NCBI GenBank assembly: GCA_022842805.1
Contig: JALHOX010000264.1
Span: 1-6,443, forward strand
Direction of reading: 5' to 3'
Source of the DNA: Phycisphaerae bacterium
GTDB lineage: Bacteria; Planctomycetota; Phycisphaerae; UBA1845; Fen-1342
DNA: 6,443 nt
This document shows positions 1-5,480 of this stretch, one piece after another; position 1 is the stretch's first letter; every line of letters begins with the position of its first letter. The notes under the pieces were generated by a model that had not been told where the DNA came from, made no database searches, and saw only the letters and a program-made list of their open reading frames with translations. The translations under genes were made by a program, and so were the position numbers.

Positions 1-668
1 ACCCGAACATGACCGGCAACGATCGGTTCAAGGCGCCGGTGTATGAATGCCCCTCCGACGTGGGCTATCCGAACAATCCGCTGATCGACGACATCAGCGG
101 CCAGGCGCGGCGAAAAAAGCTCTATGACATCAACGGCAACAGCTATCGCGGCAGCTTTTTCTCGCGTTCGGTCGGCGGCGGCAGCGGCCGGCCCGCGATC
201 ACCTTTGGACCGGGCGGACACCGATTGAGCCAACTGACCGAGACCGCGCGAACGATGCTCATCGGCGAACCGCTGTTTTTCAACATGATCGGACAGAACG
301 GCAACGTCGATAACCCGGCACTGTCGGTGAACCTCTACGGCTGGCACAAGCGAATCAACACCGACAATCTCATTTTCGTGGATGGCTCGGCCCGCTCCAC
401 GCTGGCCGGAAGATTCAACAATGTGGACCCGGCCACCGCCACGGCGAGCGCCAGCGATTCGATCACGCCCGAAAGCCTGCGATTTATGGCGCGCGGCGAG
501 CAGTGGCGCCTCGACGTATTCCCCGTTCCGGCGGCGGCCCTGACGCGGGCGCCCGGCGCGGGAGGCGACTCGACCGCGGGTTATCAGGGCCTGCTGGCCG
601 ACATCCCGCCCAATGCCTGGCCGCGAGTCGGTTTTCAGAACAACCTGAGCGGCTGGGTCCGTCCATAA
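1..668 (+). CDS. Prepilin-like DUF1559 (H-x-DG) protein, C-terminal part; 5' end outside window
   Basis: The reading frame is open to the left edge (first full codon at 3), so the ATG at 9 is probably internal and only about 221 C-terminal residues are seen. Three landmarks of the planctomycete DUF1559 family appear in order: a CPSD motif (48-59), a segment LTETARTMLIGE resembling the family's 'SNTIMIGE' stretch, and a His (345-347) followed by Asp-Gly (381-386) in WHKRINTDNLIFVDGSAR. The His-to-DG spacing is 11 residues instead of the common 9. Family members normally start with a type IV prepilin cleavage and methylation segment, which would lie upstream of this window. They are thought to be pseudopilin-like envelope proteins, but their exact role is poorly known. 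The C-terminal ~80 residues, rich in Ala, Pro and Gly, resemble nothing I recognise. The next gene starts 67 nt downstream on the same strand. Confidence 0.8.
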   Translation, partial: PNMTGNDRFKAPVYECPSDVGYPNNPLIDDISGQARRKKLYDINGNSYRGSFFSRSVGGGSGRPAITFGPGGHRLSQLTETARTMLIGEPLFFNMIGQNGNVDNPALSVNLYGWHKRINTDNLIFVDGSARSTLAGRFNNVDPATATASASDSITPESLRFMARGEQWRLDVFPVPAAALTRAPGAGGDSTAGYQGLLADIPPNAWPRVGFQNNLSGWVRP

Positions 669-721
669 ATCCCGTCCGTCGGAACCCGCCGTTACCCCGC
701 GACGCCGATCGCTCAGCCGTG

Positions 722-727
722 TATAAA
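722..727 (+). promoter_or_regulatory. Possible -10 element (TATAAA) immediately before the cyclophilin GTG
   Basis: TATAAA lies 8 nt before the GTG at 736. If used as a -10 box, transcription would start near 734-736, giving a leaderless or nearly leaderless mRNA. That would fit the absence of any Shine-Dalgarno sequence here. No convincing -35 element is seen 17 nt upstream (CGACGC at about 699-704). The call rests on one hexamer and is weak. Confidence 0.25.
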
Positions 728-735
728 CCAACCGA

Positions 736-2367
736 GTGAAGCGAGCGAACGGCACCATCCTGCACCCCGCGTTGGTCGTCGCCCTGTTGGCGGCGACGAT
801 CGGCCTGCGCGCCGCGGCCCAGCCGGCCTCGGCTCCGGCCTCCCCGGCACTGACGATTCCGGAAGCGGTCTCGGCTCGGCTGTTCATGGAACGGCCGATC
901 GTCGCGCCCGGCGAGCCGCTGATCGCGCAGTTCTCCCTGAAAAACAGCGGCAACGCGCCGGCAGTCGTGCGGTTGTCGATGCCGCAGGATGATGCGGCTT
1001 CGGTCTCGCTGCCGCTGGCGGCGATTTTCGGCAGCCCGACCGGTCCGGCGTTGACGGTCGCGCCGCGCGGCGAATTGCCGCAGGTTGTCCTTCCGCCGCC
1101 CTCGAAACAGGCGGAGCTGCGCGATGTCACGATCGCGGCCCGCGGCCTGATCGGGGCCGAGTTGGACCTGCGCGAGTATTGCACCGCGCTGCGCTACCCC
1201 GGCCACTACACCGTGGCATGGCGGCCGCTCGGGCCCGGCGGTCCGGTGGCGTCGGTCGAGATCCGCGTCGAGGGGCGCAAAGACGCCATTTGCGTCACCG
1301 ACTACGGCAAGCTGTCGATCGAGCTCCGCTACGACGAGGCCCCCAAGAACGTCGAGAATTTCGTCGACCTCGTCCGCGAGGGCTTTTACAACGGCCTCTC
1401 GTTGCATCGCGTCGTGCCCGGCTTCGTGGTCTCGGCCGGCTGCCCCAACGGCGACGGCACCGGCACACGGCCCGACGGCAAGTATGTCCCCGCCGAGCTG
1501 ACGCCGGAGCAATTCAACCTGGGCACGATTGCGATGGCCCACCTGCCCGACGACCCCAACAGCGCCAGTTGCCAGTTCTTTATCTGCCTCGATCGCCTGC
1601 CGGCGCTCGACCGCACACACACGATCATCGGCATCTGTCGCGACGAAGCCAGCCTCGCCACCTTGCGGGCCATCAGCGAGGTCGGGCTGGATCGGCAATA
1701 TCGCCCGCTGCGGCCGATCGCGATTCGCTCGATCAACCTCATCGACCGCGACCCCAAGGCCCGCGCGGCCGCGTTGCAGCAGGGAACGCCGCAGATGCCG
1801 GCTTCGCGGCGTCGACCGCTGCGGCTGCCGCAAACGCGGGCCGAGCGCGAGGCCGCGCCGGCCGATTCCGGGCAAACGGACATGACGCCCGCCAACGCGG
1901 ACGCGCGTCCGCCGCGGGCCGATGCGGACGAAGTCCAGGCGATGCGGGAGCGCATTCGCGCTCGCCTGCCGCGCACGGCGCAGCAGAGCCCCCCTGCTCG
2001 ATACGCTCCGCCGCCCACCGCGCCGCCCGCCGCACCTCGTGTCGGCCAAATGCAGCCGATGACGTCGAGCGCGCGTCCGGCACCCGCGCCGCCGAGCGCC
2101 GCATCGACCACAAACACGCCTCCGCCGCCGATGAAGACCGCCGCCCCGGCGCCGAAGACGTCTGCGCCCATGCAGCCGGCGGCGCGTCCGCCCGCTGCTC
2201 CGATCAATCGGGCTCCGGCGAAGCCGCCCACCACGAGCGCCCCGGCGCGACCGTCGCCGACGAACATGGCGCCGATGACGCCCGTGCAGCCCTCGGCCCC
2301 GAAGCCCTCAGCTCCGATTCCCTCGGCGCCCAAGCCCTCGGCTCCCAAGCCCGGCCCCAAGGGCTGA
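736..2367 (+). CDS. Exported cyclophilin-type peptidyl-prolyl cis-trans isomerase with extra N-terminal domain and Pro/Ala-rich tail
   Basis: This 543-residue protein probably assists folding outside the cytoplasm by isomerising Xaa-Pro bonds. The GTG start is the first start codon after an in-frame TAA at 724-726 and is needed for the signal peptide (residues 1 to about 29: KR, hydrophobic core ALVVALLAATIGL, then AAAQ). Residues 40-180 look like a beta-rich domain (VAPGEPLIAQFSLKNSG). The cyclophilin domain is about 183-340. Against human CypA it keeps R55 (R225), F60 (F230), A101 (A268), Q111-F112-F113 (Q280-F282), L122 (L291) and H126 (H295). M61, Q63 and W121 are replaced by V231, S233 and A290. 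W121 loss is common in bacteria; Q63 loss is less usual, so activity may be altered. Residues 355-412 are Arg-rich, and 413-543 are a disordered Pro/Ala tail ending in PSAPK-type repeats. Single-domain bacterial cyclophilins have about 160-190 residues. No Shine-Dalgarno sequence is visible. The next gene follows after 79 nt. Confidence 0.9.
   Translation: MKRANGTILHPALVVALLAATIGLRAAAQPASAPASPALTIPEAVSARLFMERPIVAPGEPLIAQFSLKNSGNAPAVVRLSMPQDDAASVSLPLAAIFGSPTGPALTVAPRGELPQVVLPPPSKQAELRDVTIAARGLIGAELDLREYCTALRYPGHYTVAWRPLGPGGPVASVEIRVEGRKDAICVTDYGKLSIELRYDEAPKNVENFVDLVREGFYNGLSLHRVVPGFVVSAGCPNGDGTGTRPDGKYVPAELTPEQFNLGTIAMAHLPDDPNSASCQFFICLDRLPALDRTHTIIGICRDEASLATLRAISEVGLDRQYRPLRPIAIRSINLIDRDPKARAAALQQGTPQMPASRRRPLRLPQTRAEREAAPADSGQTDMTPANADARPPRADADEVQAMRERIRARLPRTAQQSPPARYAPPPTAPPAAPRVGQMQPMTSSARPAPAPPSAASTTNTPPPPMKTAAPAPKTSAPMQPAARPPAAPINRAPAKPPTTSAPARPSPTNMAPMTPVQPSAPKPSAPIPSAPKPSAPKPGPKG
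2290..2349 (+). repeat. Four tandem 15-nt repeats encoding PSAP[K/I] at the cyclophilin C-terminus
   Basis: Four consecutive 15-nt units (consensus CCCTCGGCYCCSAAG) encode PSAPK, PSAPI, PSAPK and PSAPK, residues 519-538 of the cyclophilin. The copies differ by a few substitutions, mostly synonymous. The pattern is typical of slippage-driven growth of a disordered Pro-rich tail, so copy number may vary between strains. Confidence 0.8.
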
Positions 2368-2431
2368 TGGCTTCTCGAATCTCGTGCAACGTCGCCCCTT
2401 CTGAAATGGAAGGTCGCAGGCTCCGGTGGGC

Positions 2432-2436
2432 GAGGA
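2432..2436 (+). promoter_or_regulatory. Ribosome binding site GAGGA, favours start at 2447
   Basis: GAGGA (within GAGGAAAG) lies 10 nt before the GTG at 2447. It favours that codon over the in-frame GTG at 2426, which has only GGAAGG 12 nt upstream and a weaker CAGG closer in. Confidence 0.55.
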
Positions 2437-2446
2437 AAGATCGATC

Positions 2447-3337
2447 GTGACGCACGACCCATCGAATCAACCGCCCGCCCTACCCGCCGCCGCCGCTCCG
2501 CGTCGCGGGCGCTCCGCCTCTTTCGCGTTCGCGCTGCTCGCGCTGACCCTGGCCGGCTACTGGGGCACGACCGAGGTGATGCGCTTCGTCAATCGACAGC
2601 GATTCCTGGCGACGCTGCGCACCGCGGACGGCGAGAGCGCCAAGCGGGCCGCGTGGTGGGTGGCCGATGCCAACCGCACAAAGTTTGCGCCGCAGGTGCG
2701 CGAAGCGCTGGCGCGGCCCGACATCTCGGCCGACTATCGCGAAGCGCTGGTCTACACGCTGGGCAAGCTGCGCGACGCCGACGCGATCCCCCCGCTCCGT
2801 GCGCTGCTGGCCGGCGAGGGCTCGGGCGTCGTGCGTCAGGCCGCGTGGCTGGCGCTGGCGCGAATCGAACCGCAGGCTTTTTTGACCACGGCGGGCGATG
2901 CGTCGCTGCGGCGCAGCGAATGGGACGAGCTGGGCATCGCGGTGGGGCGCGTCGCCGCGGGCGACTGGGCCGGCTTGCGCGACGTCCTGCAGTGGGCGCA
3001 GACGGGCGACGTCGATCAACGGCAGATCGCCTGTCGCACGCTCGACCGCGTGGTGAAGCCGTTGTTGGAAGCGGCGGGGCGCTGGCCGGTCGACTTTCGT
3101 CCGAAGGCGGGCGAGGTGTGGGAGACGGCCCGCGTGGCTGAAATTGCGCGACGCACGAGCGAGGTCGATCTGGCAAAGGTTGCGCTCGACGGCGCTCAGC
3201 ACGAGAAACGCCGCGAAGGCGTCGAAAAGAACGTCCGCCGGCTGGCGAGCGGACGCGCATACCTGGCGTGGTTTCTGGTCGGCTCCGACGAATCGCGCGA
3301 GCGCGAGCGAAAGGCCGCCGAGCTCAATCGGCACTAA
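2447..3337 (+). CDS. Membrane-anchored HEAT-like repeat protein of unknown function
   Basis: The product has 296 residues from the GTG at 2447; starting at the GTG at 2426 adds seven. I do not recognise a specific family. A Pro/Ala-rich N-terminus with basic residues (PRRGR, 18-22) precedes one hydrophobic segment at about 24-43 (SFAFALLALTLAGYWG). The positive-inside rule predicts that the rest is outside the cytoplasm. Residues about 64-150 look like paired HEAT-type helices, with YREALVYTLGKLRDADAIPPL followed by a second unit around VVRQAAWLALARIEP. These are protein-protein interaction scaffolds, as in PBS lyase-type HEAT proteins, but no catalytic motif is seen. Residues 155-296 are also predicted helical, and the end is highly charged (ESRERERKAAELNRH). 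It lies 79 nt after the cyclophilin on the same strand, with no terminator seen between, so co-transcription is plausible. Ferritin starts 130 nt downstream. The HEAT assignment is by eye. Confidence 0.75.
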   Translation: MTHDPSNQPPALPAAAAPRRGRSASFAFALLALTLAGYWGTTEVMRFVNRQRFLATLRTADGESAKRAAWWVADANRTKFAPQVREALARPDISADYREALVYTLGKLRDADAIPPLRALLAGEGSGVVRQAAWLALARIEPQAFLTTAGDASLRRSEWDELGIAVGRVAAGDWAGLRDVLQWAQTGDVDQRQIACRTLDRVVKPLLEAAGRWPVDFRPKAGEVWETARVAEIARRTSEVDLAKVALDGAQHEKRREGVEKNVRRLASGRAYLAWFLVGSDESRERERKAAELNRH

Positions 3338-3356
3338 CCCGCGACCGGCATATCAT
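3328..3356 (+). promoter_or_regulatory. Candidate sigma70-type promoter for ferritin
   Basis: TCGGCA (3328-3333) and TATCAT (3351-3356) are separated by 17 nt and match the -35 and -10 consensus at 4 of 6 and 5 of 6 positions. The -35 box overlaps the end of the upstream gene. Transcription would begin near 3363, giving a leader of about 105 nt. It is plausible by position, but such matches also occur by chance. Confidence 0.3.
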
Positions 3357-3365
3357 CTTCCGGAA

Positions 3366-3380
3366 ATCGCTCGGCAATTC
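3366..3380 (+). repeat. 15-nt intergenic repeat, copy 1 (ATCGCTCGGCAATTC)
   Basis: This 15-mer recurs exactly at 5312-5326. Here it lies in the ferritin upstream region, just after the candidate transcription start. It could be a regulator binding site or a dispersed short repeat. The sequences flanking the two copies do not match. Confidence 0.5.
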
Positions 3381-3396
3381 CGCCGATGCATTCTGC

Positions 3397-3421
3397 AACC
3401 AACGATCGAATGAACCAACGA
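3397..3421 (+). repeat. Direct repeat AACCAACGA x2 in the ferritin leader
   Basis: AACCAACGA occurs at 3397-3405 and 3413-3421, 16 nt apart start to start. The second copy can pair, with a bulge, with GCGGTTGGT at 3444-3452 just before the ribosome binding site. That could form a leader hairpin or an operator. It does not resemble a Fur box. Confidence 0.4.
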
Positions 3422-3453
3422 CCGCGACGGCTGCATGCGGCCTGCGGTTGGTC

Positions 3454-3460
3454 AAGGAGG
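3454..3460 (+). promoter_or_regulatory. Strong ribosome binding site AAGGAGG, sets ferritin start at 3468
   Basis: AAGGAGG, a near-perfect Shine-Dalgarno sequence, ends 7 nt before the ATG at 3468. It rules out the upstream in-frame ATG at 3435, which would add 11 residues unlike ferritin. It is the strongest such site in the window and implies efficient translation. Confidence 0.9.
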
Positions 3461-3467
3461 AAACCGG

Positions 3468-3965
3468 ATGACGCTGATTTCGAAGGCGATGAACCAGAAG
3501 ATCAATGAGCAGATCGCCAACGAGCTTTCCGCCTCGTACGCCTATCTCGCGATGTCCTGCGTCCTGCAGGGTATGGAGCTGATCGGGCTGGCGGGCTGGT
3601 TTCGCAAGCAGTCGGAGGAAGAGCGCGAACACGCCATGAAGTTCCTTGGCTATTTGCAGGACGTGGGCGCGGCGGTGCAGCTCCGGGCCATCGCCGAGCC
3701 GAAGGCGAAGTTCGATTCGGTCGTCGCCATCGCCGAGTCGGCGCTGGAGCACGAACAAAAGGTCACGAAGCAAATTCACGAGCTGGCGGCGCTGGCGCGT
3801 GAGGAGAAGGACTACTCGACCGAGAGCTTCCTCAAGTATTTCGTCGATGAACAGGTCGAAGAACTGGCCAGCACGTCGCGGCTGGTGGCGCTGGCGAAGA
3901 TGGCCGGCCCCAACCTGCTGCAGCTCGACGGCTACATCGCGCGGACGCTCGGCAAGGACGACTAG
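3468..3965 (+). CDS. ftnA: Bacterial non-haem ferritin (FtnA type)
   Basis: This 165-residue protein has the usual bacterial ferritin length and should form a 24-subunit cage that oxidises Fe(II) and stores it as ferric mineral in the cytoplasm. All ferroxidase ligands known from E. coli FtnA are present with matching spacing: E19 (E17), E52 and H55 (E50, H53), E96 (E94), Q129 (Q127) and E132 (E130). The third-site residues E51, E128 and E131 and the conserved Tyr (Y26) are also kept. The four-helix region is recognisable from NEQIANELSASYAYLAMS through WFRKQSEEEREHAMKF to FVDEQVEELAS. I see no bacterioferritin-type haem ligand and no encapsulin-targeting tail. Its own leader, candidate promoter and strong ribosome binding site suggest separate expression from the upstream genes. 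It converges with dprA, with stops 67 nt apart and no clear terminator between. Iron- or stress-dependent control is likely for the family but not shown here. Confidence 0.95.
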   Translation: MTLISKAMNQKINEQIANELSASYAYLAMSCVLQGMELIGLAGWFRKQSEEEREHAMKFLGYLQDVGAAVQLRAIAEPKAKFDSVVAIAESALEHEQKVTKQIHELAALAREEKDYSTESFLKYFVDEQVEELASTSRLVALAKMAGPNLLQLDGYIARTLGKDD

Positions 3966-4032
3966 CCCCGCTTGGATTTGAAGCGCCGCGCGGCCGCCCC
4001 GCCTCTACCGCGTCGGTTGCATTTCGCTGCCC

Positions 4033-5238
4033 CTATTTCCTGCGACAGATCTGCTGCCCCGGCAAGCGGCGCACCAGCCCCTTCAGCTCCAGCGCCGTCA
4101 GCGCGGCCAGCGCCTCCCCGGCCGGCGCGCCGAGCAGGCGGATGAGCGCATCCTGCGACATCGCGTCGCCCGCTGCGAGCGCGGCGTAGGCGCGCTGTTC
4201 GATCGGGCTGAGCGACGGGGGTGCGGGCGGATCACTCGAGGCGCTGAGCGGGCCGTCCTCGTCGCTCGCCGGAGCGATCGCCTGTTGCTCAAACAATGAG
4301 CGTGTCGCGGCGTGTGGCGGCGCGGGCGATGTCGTTGCCCCGCGCATCTTCGCCCCGGTCTCTCCCAACTCGTCCAGAATGTCTTCCAGACACGTCACCA
4401 GCTTCGCGCCGCCGTCGCGGATCAATTTGTTCGTGCCGATCGACATCGGATCCTGCACGCGGCCGGGAATCGCGAAGACCTCGCGGTTGTATTCGCTCGC
4501 CAGCCGGGCAGTGATCAAAGCCCCGCTGCGGGCGGCAGCCTCGACCACCAGCACGCCCAACGACAGACCCGCGATGATGCGATTGCGGGCCGGAAAGTTG
4601 CTCGCGCGGACGACCGTCCGCAGCGGCAGCTCGCTGATCCACGCCCCGCTGGAGAGCAGCTTTTCGGCCAGCGCGCGATTCTCGGGCGGATAGATGTCGT
4701 TCAGCCCCGATCCCATCACCGCGAGGGTGCGCCCGCCCGCGTCGACCGCGCCGTGATGAGCGAATGCATCGATGCCGCGCGCCAGCCCGCTGACGATCGT
4801 GAAGCCGGCGCCCGCGAGCAACTCGCCAAAGCGCCGCGCCTGCTCGCTGCCATAGATCGAGCAGCGCCGACTTCCGACGATCCCCAGCGCGAGATGATCG
4901 GTCGGCCGCAGCTCGCCTTTGACGAACAGCACAATCGGGGCATCGTCGATTTGCTTCAGCCCATGCGGATACTCCACATCATCGCGACAGAGGATCCGCA
5001 CCCCCTGCTCCGCCGCCGCGGCCACCTCCGCCTCCGCCGCGCGGCGTGCATCGTCGCGCTGCGCCACGATCTTTCCCGCCCGGTCCAGGCCGATGCCCTT
5101 GATGTTCGCCAACTCGGCGGCGGGAACGGTGAAGCCCGTCGCGGCGTCGCCGAAGCGTTCGACGATCCGCGAGAAGAGGACCGGCCCGACGCCGTCGGTC
5201 AGCGTCCAGTGCAGGTGTGCCAGAAGCGCTTCGTGCAT
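4033..5238 (-). CDS. dprA: DNA-processing protein DprA
   Basis: The product has 401 residues. DprA binds incoming single-stranded DNA during natural transformation, protects it and loads RecA; it also occurs in many bacteria not known to be competent. An N-terminal helical SAM/HhH-like region (about 1-75, with IKGIGLDRAGKI) precedes the Rossmann-type DprA core at about 80-290. Hallmarks in the core are GIVGSRRCSIYG (119-130), SGLARGIDAFAHHGA (150-164), MGSGLNDIYPPEN (175-187), NFPARNRIIAGLS (214-226) and SGALITA (238-244) through EVFAIPG (253-259). A low-complexity Pro/Ala/Ser linker (about 297-344) leads to a C-terminal winged-helix domain (345-401: SPIEQRAYAAL to LKGLVRRLPG). The ATG at 5238 is the only sensible start; the frame runs on to 5928, but that extension is antisense to the cysteine-rich gene. 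No strong Shine-Dalgarno sequence is visible. The usual dprA neighbour topA is not in the window. Confidence 0.97.
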   Translation of the reverse strand: MHEALLAHLHWTLTDGVGPVLFSRIVERFGDAATGFTVPAAELANIKGIGLDRAGKIVAQRDDARRAAEAEVAAAAEQGVRILCRDDVEYPHGLKQIDDAPIVLFVKGELRPTDHLALGIVGSRRCSIYGSEQARRFGELLAGAGFTIVSGLARGIDAFAHHGAVDAGGRTLAVMGSGLNDIYPPENRALAEKLLSSGAWISELPLRTVVRASNFPARNRIIAGLSLGVLVVEAAARSGALITARLASEYNREVFAIPGRVQDPMSIGTNKLIRDGGAKLVTCLEDILDELGETGAKMRGATTSPAPPHAATRSLFEQQAIAPASDEDGPLSASSDPPAPPSLSPIEQRAYAALAAGDAMSQDALIRLLGAPAGEALAALTALELKGLVRRLPGQQICRRK

Positions 5239-5311
5239 GATGTCAGTCTGATCGTGCGGCTTCGGCTGCTCAAGGGGGGAATCGACCGGAAAGACCGGTG
5301 CGTTGGGGCGG

Positions 5312-5326
5312 ATCGCTCGGCAATTC
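5312..5326 (+). repeat. 15-nt intergenic repeat, copy 2 (ATCGCTCGGCAATTC)
   Basis: This is an exact copy of 3366-3380, located 74 nt before the dprA start. It is in the same orientation in the window, so it is inverted relative to dprA transcription. A shorter relative, ATCGCTCAGC, occurs at 708-717 before the cyclophilin gene. Confidence 0.5.
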
Positions 5327-5375
5327 GTTGCGGTGCCACGCCGACTCTCACGGCAAGTCGATTCACCAGTCAATG

Positions 5376-5415
5376 AAAAACGGCATGCTCTCCCGGAATA
5401 CCGCGAGAGCATGCC
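5376..5415 (-). terminator. Intrinsic terminator for the Ala/Cys-rich gene
   Basis: GGCATGCTCTC (5382-5392) and GAGAGCATGCC (5405-5415) form a perfect 11-bp stem. It can be extended past a C-C mismatch by CGG/CCG around an AATA loop. Read on the minus strand, the hairpin is followed by G and then five T (5380-5376). It lies 66 nt past the stop of the 5481-6443 gene, so it should end that transcript and insulate dprA. No T-run follows on the plus strand. Confidence 0.85.
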
Positions 5416-5436
5416 ATCGAGCAACGATTCACTCGC

Positions 5437-5464
5437 ACACGACGCGCCGCACGGCACGTCGTGT
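5437..5464. repeat. Inverted repeat ACACGACG / CGTCGTGT
   Basis: Two perfect 8-nt arms (5437-5444 and 5457-5464) flank a 12-nt GC-rich loop, 17 nt past the stop of the minus-strand gene. There is no T-run, so it is not a second intrinsic terminator. It could be a 3' stabilising hairpin or chance. Confidence 0.35.
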
Positions 5465-5480
5465 CGATCGACGTCGCGAC

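Noticed and set aside
484..2049. 521-residue minus-strand open frame opposite the cyclophilin gene
   Set aside because: It is Arg- and Gly-rich low-complexity sequence typical of an antisense frame in GC-rich coding DNA. The plus strand encodes a clear signal peptide and cyclophilin domain.
1386..2462. 358-residue minus-strand frame with Gly/Ala repeats (GAEGLGAEG)
   Set aside because: It is antisense to the Pro/Ala tail; the apparent repeats are the complement of the PSAPK repeats.
3435..3467. Upstream ATG start for ferritin
   Set aside because: It would place the perfect AAGGAGG inside the coding region and add 11 residues not found in ferritins.
3966..4032. Bidirectional terminator between ferritin and dprA
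   Set aside because: The gap holds GC-rich palindromic bits such as GCCGCGCGGC but no stem-loop with a T-run on either strand.
1..5238. A competence locus formed by the prepilin-like gene and dprA
   Set aside because: DUF1559 proteins are abundant in planctomycetes and not tied to DNA uptake. The two genes are on opposite strands with unrelated genes between, and no com genes are present.
5369..5374. TTGACT on the minus strand as the -35 box of dprA
   Set aside because: The hexamer 17 nt downstream (TGAGAG) is a poor -10 match, and no better partner is seen.
4312..5376. 354-residue plus-strand open frame
   Set aside because: It is antisense to dprA, which has unmistakable family motifs throughout; no recognisable motif appears in this frame.
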